Assembly (NCBI GenBank): GCA_002499945.1
Contig: DKYP01000038.1
Location: 1 to 10,062 of the forward strand
DNA: 10,062 nt
Source: Lachnoclostridium sp. UBA7097
GTDB taxonomy: Bacteria > Bacillota > Clostridia > Lachnospirales > Lachnospiraceae
Direction of reading: 5' to 3'
Every line of letters starts with the position of its first letter. The stretch's first letter is position 1. Shown in pieces: positions 6,672 to 10,062 of the stretch. Position numbers and translations under genes: made by a program. The notes below the pieces were generated by a model. The model ran no database searches. It was not told where the DNA came from and saw only the letters and a program-made list of their open reading frames with translations.

Positions 6672-7304
6672 TTATGTGGTTGTGCCGGCTGGTATTTTCT
6701 TTGCCAGCGGAATCAGGATGCTTCCTGCCGAGTTGCCGGCTGTAATGGCCAGTATAATTAAAAAAGCCTTTCCTGACCACATCCCGGCAAGTGAAAAATA
6801 GAACATATCCGCAATGCAGTGTTCAAATCCGCATAAAATAAATGAGGCAACGCCCATAAACAAGATAACAGGGTTATGTACAGATTTGTAGCCATCTACG
6901 GCAATAAACATCAGCAGGCCGCAGAAAACCGCCAGCAAAAACAGGCTGGGCATATTGTCATCCAGCTTGGTGGCACATAATGCCTTTGCTTTTTCTGAAA
7001 TCCCGCTTATGCGGGTCTGTTGTATGGCAGCTGCTGCCAGATATGTACCCGCCAGGTTTCCAGCCCATATGGTTAATAAGTCTGCCAGGTAAGAAAGTGG
7101 CTGGTTTACCATATAGCCGGCTTTTCCAGTATAAAGATTCAGGCCATGGCAGCAGATTGCATATAAACCTACAGTAAACATTAAAGCCCCGGCTATTTTA
7201 TTTTCTAAAGATAAATATACGGTCCCGCCAATACCGATGGCAATACCTGCCAGTACAGCCAGGGCAAAAGCTTGTGGCTGTTTTTTAAAATTTATTTTAT
7301 CCAT
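6672..7304 (-). CDS. Formate/nitrite transporter (FNT) family channel
   Basis: FNT proteins are pentameric membrane channels for small monovalent anions such as formate, nitrite or hydrosulfide. The 210-aa product shows six membrane helices (about residues 14-30, 36-52, 77-95, 119-137, 142-158 and 178-198). It carries family motifs: HGLNLYTGKAGYM after helix 2, AGNLAG in helix 3, CGFEHCIADMF containing the central channel histidine, and AGNSAG in the last helix. It is shorter than E. coli FocA (about 285 aa) because both termini are trimmed, but the core is complete. ATG 7304 follows a G-rich ribosome site. It is convergent with the RiPP operon and divergent from the chemoreceptor gene. It is visibly more GC-rich than its neighbours. 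Substrate cannot be assigned, though formate is plausible in a fermenter. Confidence 0.92.
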   Translation of the reverse strand: MDKINFKKQPQAFALAVLAGIAIGIGGTVYLSLENKIAGALMFTVGLYAICCHGLNLYTGKAGYMVNQPLSYLADLLTIWAGNLAGTYLAAAAIQQTRISGISEKAKALCATKLDDNMPSLFLLAVFCGLLMFIAVDGYKSVHNPVILFMGVASFILCGFEHCIADMFYFSLAGMWSGKAFLIILAITAGNSAGSILIPLAKKIPAGTTT

Positions 7305-7349
7305 AGATACCCCCCCTCTTTTTTATCTGTGTTATTTTACCTGTAATAA

Positions 7350-7378
7350 AGCATACCATTCTTTGCTTATACTTGCAA
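7350..7378 (-). promoter_or_regulatory. Promoter of the FNT channel gene
   Basis: On the minus strand TTGCAA (7378-7373), a 17-base spacer and TATGCT (7355-7350) fit a vegetative promoter, placing the start about 40 bases before the ATG. The ribosome site is unusual: AAGAG followed by seven G (plus-strand C-run 7310-7316), ending 5 bases before the start codon. Confidence 0.5.
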
Positions 7379-7411
7379 GCGGTTTATTGGTATATAATAT
7401 GAATGTTGTGA

Positions 7412-7440
7412 TTGACACACTTGCCATGCTATGAGATAAT
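7412..7440 (+). promoter_or_regulatory. Near-consensus promoter of the chemoreceptor gene
   Basis: A perfect TTGACA (7412-7417), a 17-base spacer and GATAAT (7435-7440) make a near-ideal housekeeping promoter. Transcription would start near 7447, about 40 bases before the chemoreceptor start. I see no clear motility (SigD) promoter. Confidence 0.7.
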
Positions 7441-7490
7441 TATAAAAAGTTTTTACTGGTTAATATATTTTAAATTAGGGGGACATGAGG

Positions 7491-9233
7491 ATGGTAATGT
7501 TTTTTAAAAATTTAAGTATCAGGTTTAAAATCCTGGTTCCGGTTGCGGTTTTAGGGGCTCTTATGTTTATATTGGGGTTTGTAAGCATCCAGAGTGCAAA
7601 CCAGCTTATGGGTGCCAGTGAGGAGATTTCCGGCAATTATGCAATAAAAATTGAACTGCTCGGGGATATTACCAGCAATTACCAGACACTGCGGCGTGTA
7701 GCATTTGCACATATTGTAGCACATGGTAATGATGAACTGAAACAGGATTTGGAAGAAGAAGCGGATTCACTGAAAGCATCTATTGCAAGCCTGTGTAATG
7801 AATATAAGGCAGAACCTTCTTCAAAGAAAGAAGAAGATGGTTTCAGGCAATTTGAAGATAATTATGCTGCCTATCTGGAAATTTATGACAGGATTTTATC
7901 ATTTAGTTCCAATGGGCAGCTGGATGAGGCAAGCAGCCTTGCAAATACTGATTTAAAGGCAGCAGGGACGAGTCTTACAGCAGAATTAAATGATATGCGT
8001 TCTATGAACAAGGATAATATGGATAGTGCAGTATCCCACCAGGATGCAGTATACAGCCAGGTAACACGTACCATTATTATTACGGTTGTGATTGCTGTCG
8101 TGGTCTTGTTGTTTGTTGTATGGGTCTGCTGGACATGGGTCTGCAAACGCCTGATAAATATTAACAAGCAGCTCCGTGGTATTATTACCACAATAGAGGA
8201 AGGCCATGGCGACCTTACAAGGCGTGTACAATGTTTCTGTACAGACGAGATTGGAACACTGGCATCAGGGATTAATATTTTTATTGAAACTTTACATGGA
8301 ATAATGGGGCAAATCAATGTAAACTCTGGCAAGCTTGGTTCAGTTGTAAGCCTGGTATCTGACAAGGTGTCAACAGCAAATGATAATTCAAGTGATATTT
8401 CTTCTGTGATGGAGGAACTGTCTTCATCTATGGAGGAAATTTCATCTACTATATCAAATATCACAGACAGTATCGGGGTTGTGGATGAAAATGTAACAGA
8501 ACTGTCTGGCACATCACAGGACATGTACGATTATGCGGCAGAGATGCAGAAACGTGCAGAAGAGCTTGAGAGCAATGCTGTTGAGAATAAGAAGAATACA
8601 AGTGACATTGTTAATAATATTATTGAACAATTACAGAAGGCAATCCAGGACAGCAAGAGTGTTGACCGTGTAAATGACCTGACAGATGAGATATTAAGCA
8701 TCTCAAGCCAGACAAACTTGTTGTCACTGAATGCGTCGATTGAGGCAGCCAGGGCAGGTGAGGCTGGGCGCGGGTTTGCGGTTGTAGCAGATGAAATAAG
8801 CCAGTTAGCTAATTCCAGCAGGGAAGCCGCCAATAATATCCAGGGAATTAATAATATGGTTGTGAAGGCAGTAAATGAACTGGTTGGAAGCGCAAATTCC
8901 ATTGTTGAGTATATTAACAACAATATCCTTCCTGATTATGAAGGATTTGTAAATGCAGGCAGGAAATATAGTGAAGATGCCATACATGTTAATGAAACTG
9001 TTACCCGTTTTAATAGTATGTCTGAAAACCTTAAACAACTTATGGACAGAATTACAGATTCTATACAGGGCATAAGCATAGCTGTAGAGGAAAGCACAAA
9101 AGGGGCTACAAATGCTGCAATGAATACATCTGAGCTTGTTAAGGATATCACTGGAATTGCAGATGCAATGAATGATAACAAGCAGGTTGCCGGAAGCCTG
9201 GCAGATGAGGCAGACCGTTTTGTAAATCTGTAA
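7491..9233 (+). CDS. Methyl-accepting chemotaxis protein (transmembrane chemoreceptor)
   Basis: This receptor senses an external signal and controls CheA kinase activity to steer motility. The protein is about 580 aa and complete. A short cytoplasmic start leads to membrane helix 1 (residues 14-33, ILVPVAVLGALMFILGF) and an extracellular helical ligand domain of about 160 residues resembling a 4-helix-bundle sensor. Membrane helix 2 (about 195-217) and a HAMP linker containing EEGHGDLTRRVQ and DEIGTLASGINIF follow, then a long coiled-coil signalling hairpin. The kinase-binding tip is canonical (TNLLSLNASIEAARAGEAGR at about 408-427, then GFAVVADEI). Start choice is uncertain: AGGGGG at 7477-7482 sits 8 bases before ATG 7491, but ATG 7485 and 7497 are also in frame. 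No CheR-tethering pentapeptide is present. No che or flagellar genes adjoin it. The ligand is unknown. Confidence 0.95.
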   Translation: MVMFFKNLSIRFKILVPVAVLGALMFILGFVSIQSANQLMGASEEISGNYAIKIELLGDITSNYQTLRRVAFAHIVAHGNDELKQDLEEEADSLKASIASLCNEYKAEPSSKKEEDGFRQFEDNYAAYLEIYDRILSFSSNGQLDEASSLANTDLKAAGTSLTAELNDMRSMNKDNMDSAVSHQDAVYSQVTRTIIITVVIAVVVLLFVVWVCWTWVCKRLININKQLRGIITTIEEGHGDLTRRVQCFCTDEIGTLASGINIFIETLHGIMGQINVNSGKLGSVVSLVSDKVSTANDNSSDISSVMEELSSSMEEISSTISNITDSIGVVDENVTELSGTSQDMYDYAAEMQKRAEELESNAVENKKNTSDIVNNIIEQLQKAIQDSKSVDRVNDLTDEILSISSQTNLLSLNASIEAARAGEAGRGFAVVADEISQLANSSREAANNIQGINNMVVKAVNELVGSANSIVEYINNNILPDYEGFVNAGRKYSEDAIHVNETVTRFNSMSENLKQLMDRITDSIQGISIAVEESTKGATNAAMNTSELVKDITGIADAMNDNKQVAGSLADEADRFVNL

Positions 9234-9320
9234 ATATGTTAGGAAATAATTCCTGTATATAATTGTTTTTAATATATCTGGTTTATTGCCCTTAGAACCA
9301 GGACAGTATATAAATTACAT

Positions 9321-9343
9321 ACCCCACAGCCTGGCTGTGGGGT
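9321..9343 (+). terminator. Stable hairpin downstream of the chemoreceptor gene
   Basis: ACCCCACAGC (9321-9330) and GCTGTGGGGT (9334-9343) form a perfect 10-bp stem around a CTG loop. The stem is strong but the following bases (TATCCATGTG) are not a good U-run, so it may be an mRNA 3' stabiliser, with the better terminator about 100 bases downstream. Confidence 0.45.
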
Positions 9344-9440
9344 TATCCATGTGTATTTTAATTAACTGTATGGTATGGAAAATATAATAAAAAGTTGTGT
9401 TTTTAGATGGTTTAAAAAAACTAGTATATTTGAAATATGG

Positions 9441-9480
9441 AAAAGCCTTGTTATTAATGATTGCACAAGGGCTTTTTTTA
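9441..9480 (+). terminator. Rho-independent terminator before the sigma factor remnant
   Basis: AAAAGCCTTGT (9441-9451) pairs with ACAAGGGCTTTT (9465-9476) with one bulged G, followed by a T-run. This should end chemoreceptor transcription. The rest of 9234-9598 shows no gene; it holds this stem, the hairpin at 9321 and AT-rich spacer. Confidence 0.7.
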
Positions 9481-9598
9481 TTTTATTACATAAAAAATAA
9501 AAAGACTGACTTTTTACCTGTCTTATCCGTTATACATAATAGAATGTAATAAACGTTTAGGACATTTTTAAAAATAATACGGCAGAAAGGAGGTTTTT

Positions 9599-9781
9599 GT
9601 GGATACTGGTTTTATTTTAATACAAAGAATAAAACAAGGTGATGAAAAGGCTTTTGATATTTTTGTACGTAAATATTATGAAGAAATTTATAAATATTGC
9701 AAGTTTCATTGTTTTGATATGGGATATGCAGAAGATATAACACAGGAAACATTTTCCATCTGTGCGTTTGCAATCTGGTAA
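9599..9781 (+). pseudogene. Broken ECF-type RNA polymerase sigma factor, N-terminal region 2 fragment
   Basis: GTG 9599 lies 5 bases after a perfect AAAGGAGG site. The first 50 or so codons match sigma-70 region 2 of ECF sigma factors: LIQRIKQGDEKAFDIFVRKY, then YYEEIYKYC, then the hallmark AEDITQETF that helps bind core polymerase and melt the -10 element. After ETF the protein leaves the family pattern (SICAFAIW) and stops at 60 residues; working ECF factors run about 160-200 aa and need region 4 to bind the -35 element. In another frame, 9782-9827 encodes HEIYCNARNYLD, which recalls the IARN-xx-D stretch following region 2, so the gene appears frameshifted and decayed. No region 4 is seen in the remaining 235 bases. 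A deliberately short regulator is unlikely. Confidence 0.7.
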
Positions 9782-9816
9782 TTCCTTGCATGAAATTTAT
9801 TGCAATGCAAGGAATT
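9780..9816. repeat. 12-bp perfect inverted repeat at the point where the sigma factor breaks
   Basis: AATTCCTTGCAT (9780-9791) and ATGCAAGGAATT (9805-9816) surround a 13-base loop. The left arm begins at the premature stop codon, and ATCTGG occurs on both sides (9773-9778 and 9817-9822). It may be a small mobile-element scar or an RNA hairpin. Confidence 0.45.
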
Positions 9817-9911
9817 ATCTGGATTAACAATCTACTTATTAAATAAACAAAGTGGCTGCCCTGGCAGACACAAGAGTGCATAGCACGGATTTTGCGAATG
9901 TATAAGTGGGC

Positions 9912-9931
9912 TGGATGCTAAAAAGCATCCA
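9912..9931. repeat. 8-bp hairpin in the decayed right end
   Basis: TGGATGCT (9912-9919) and AGCATCCA (9924-9931) pair around an AAAA loop. No U-run follows, so it is not a standard terminator. It lies between the sigma factor remnant and a tiny hydrophobic reading frame; the function is unknown. Confidence 0.4.
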
Positions 9932-9961
9932 ACCGCACAGATGGAAATTTTTGGAAAAGTC

Positions 9962-10057
9962 ATGGAGAATATAATAATAATGATTCCTTTTTATTTAATA
10001 CTTTTTATAATATTAGTGCCTGTGTTGTATATGGTATATGAACTACCCATCACCTAA
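9962..10057 (+). CDS. Possible 31-aa single-span membrane peptide, or gene remnant
   Basis: A short frame from ATG 9962 encodes a single hydrophobic helix (IIIMIPFYLILFIILVPVLY) ending MVYELPIT. An in-frame ATG at 9941 would lengthen it to 38 aa, but neither start has a good ribosome site (GGAAAAG lies only 2 bases before 9962). ECF sigma genes are often followed by a membrane-bound anti-sigma factor, so this could be a scrap of such a gene, or a small membrane peptide. I recognise no family, and chance is a real possibility in AT-rich DNA. Confidence 0.25.
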   Translation: MENIIIMIPFYLILFIILVPVLYMVYELPIT

Positions 10058-10062
10058 AGGTA

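Noticed and set aside
7883..8524. A long minus-strand frame (213 codons) inside the chemoreceptor gene
   Set aside because: It is a Ser/Thr-rich antisense shadow of a clear coiled-coil protein gene, without a start signal.
10041..10062. ACCCATCACCTAAAGGT at the right edge as the start of an IS200/IS605-type end hairpin
   Set aside because: Only three pairs are visible before the window ends and the last base already mismatches, so it cannot be supported.

Overview
This window looks like the chromosome of a Gram-positive anaerobic Clostridia member, most likely a Lachnospiraceae-type gut bacterium. The evidence is the low GC content, strong AAGGAGG-type ribosome binding sites, extended -10 promoters, a clostridial-style formate/nitrite channel, and a cyclase-less LanM dehydratase encoded beside a YcaO enzyme. 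The species cannot be named from the sequence alone.

Layout. (1) 1-1268: the C-terminal part of a very AT-rich, multi-membrane-span GtrII-type glucosyltransferase gene that enters from the left edge. It is split into two frames at a run of eleven G (822-832), which looks like a phase-variation switch in the OFF state. (2) 1390-1640: a strong promoter followed by a non-coding, pseudoknot-capable RNA, about 215 nt long, ending in a stable stem; it resembles an independent structured RNA (raiA motif is my best guess). (3) 1680-2267: an intact hisB that stands alone. (4) 2428-6663: a compact RiPP (ribosomally made, modified peptide) operon. It comprises a promoter with a dyad over its -35 box, a 99-aa precursor peptide with a Thr-rich, cysteine-free C-terminus, a GC-rich stem, a YcaO-family enzyme with a CxxCxxCxxCxxC tail, and a LanM-type dehydratase with all kinase-like residues but no LanC cyclase domain. 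The two enzyme genes overlap by ATGA, and a strong inverted-repeat terminator closes the operon. (5) 6672-7304, minus strand: a formate/nitrite transporter. (6) 7412-9233: a complete methyl-accepting chemotaxis protein behind a near-consensus promoter. (7) 9234-10062: terminators, a broken ECF sigma factor gene, inverted repeats and a tiny hydrophobic ORF, giving a decayed right end.

How the parts work together. The RiPP operon is the standout. The dehydratase should phosphorylate and eliminate Ser/Thr to give dehydroamino acids, the YcaO should activate backbone amides with ATP, and the substrate contains no core Cys. Lanthionine rings are therefore impossible unless Cys comes from elsewhere, which fits the absent cyclase. 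The expected product would be a linear or backbone-modified, dehydrated hydrophobic peptide such as one ending in TWITITPIALITI. No exporter, protease, E1-like partner or dehydrogenase is encoded in the window. I do not recognise this gene combination as a characterised RiPP class.
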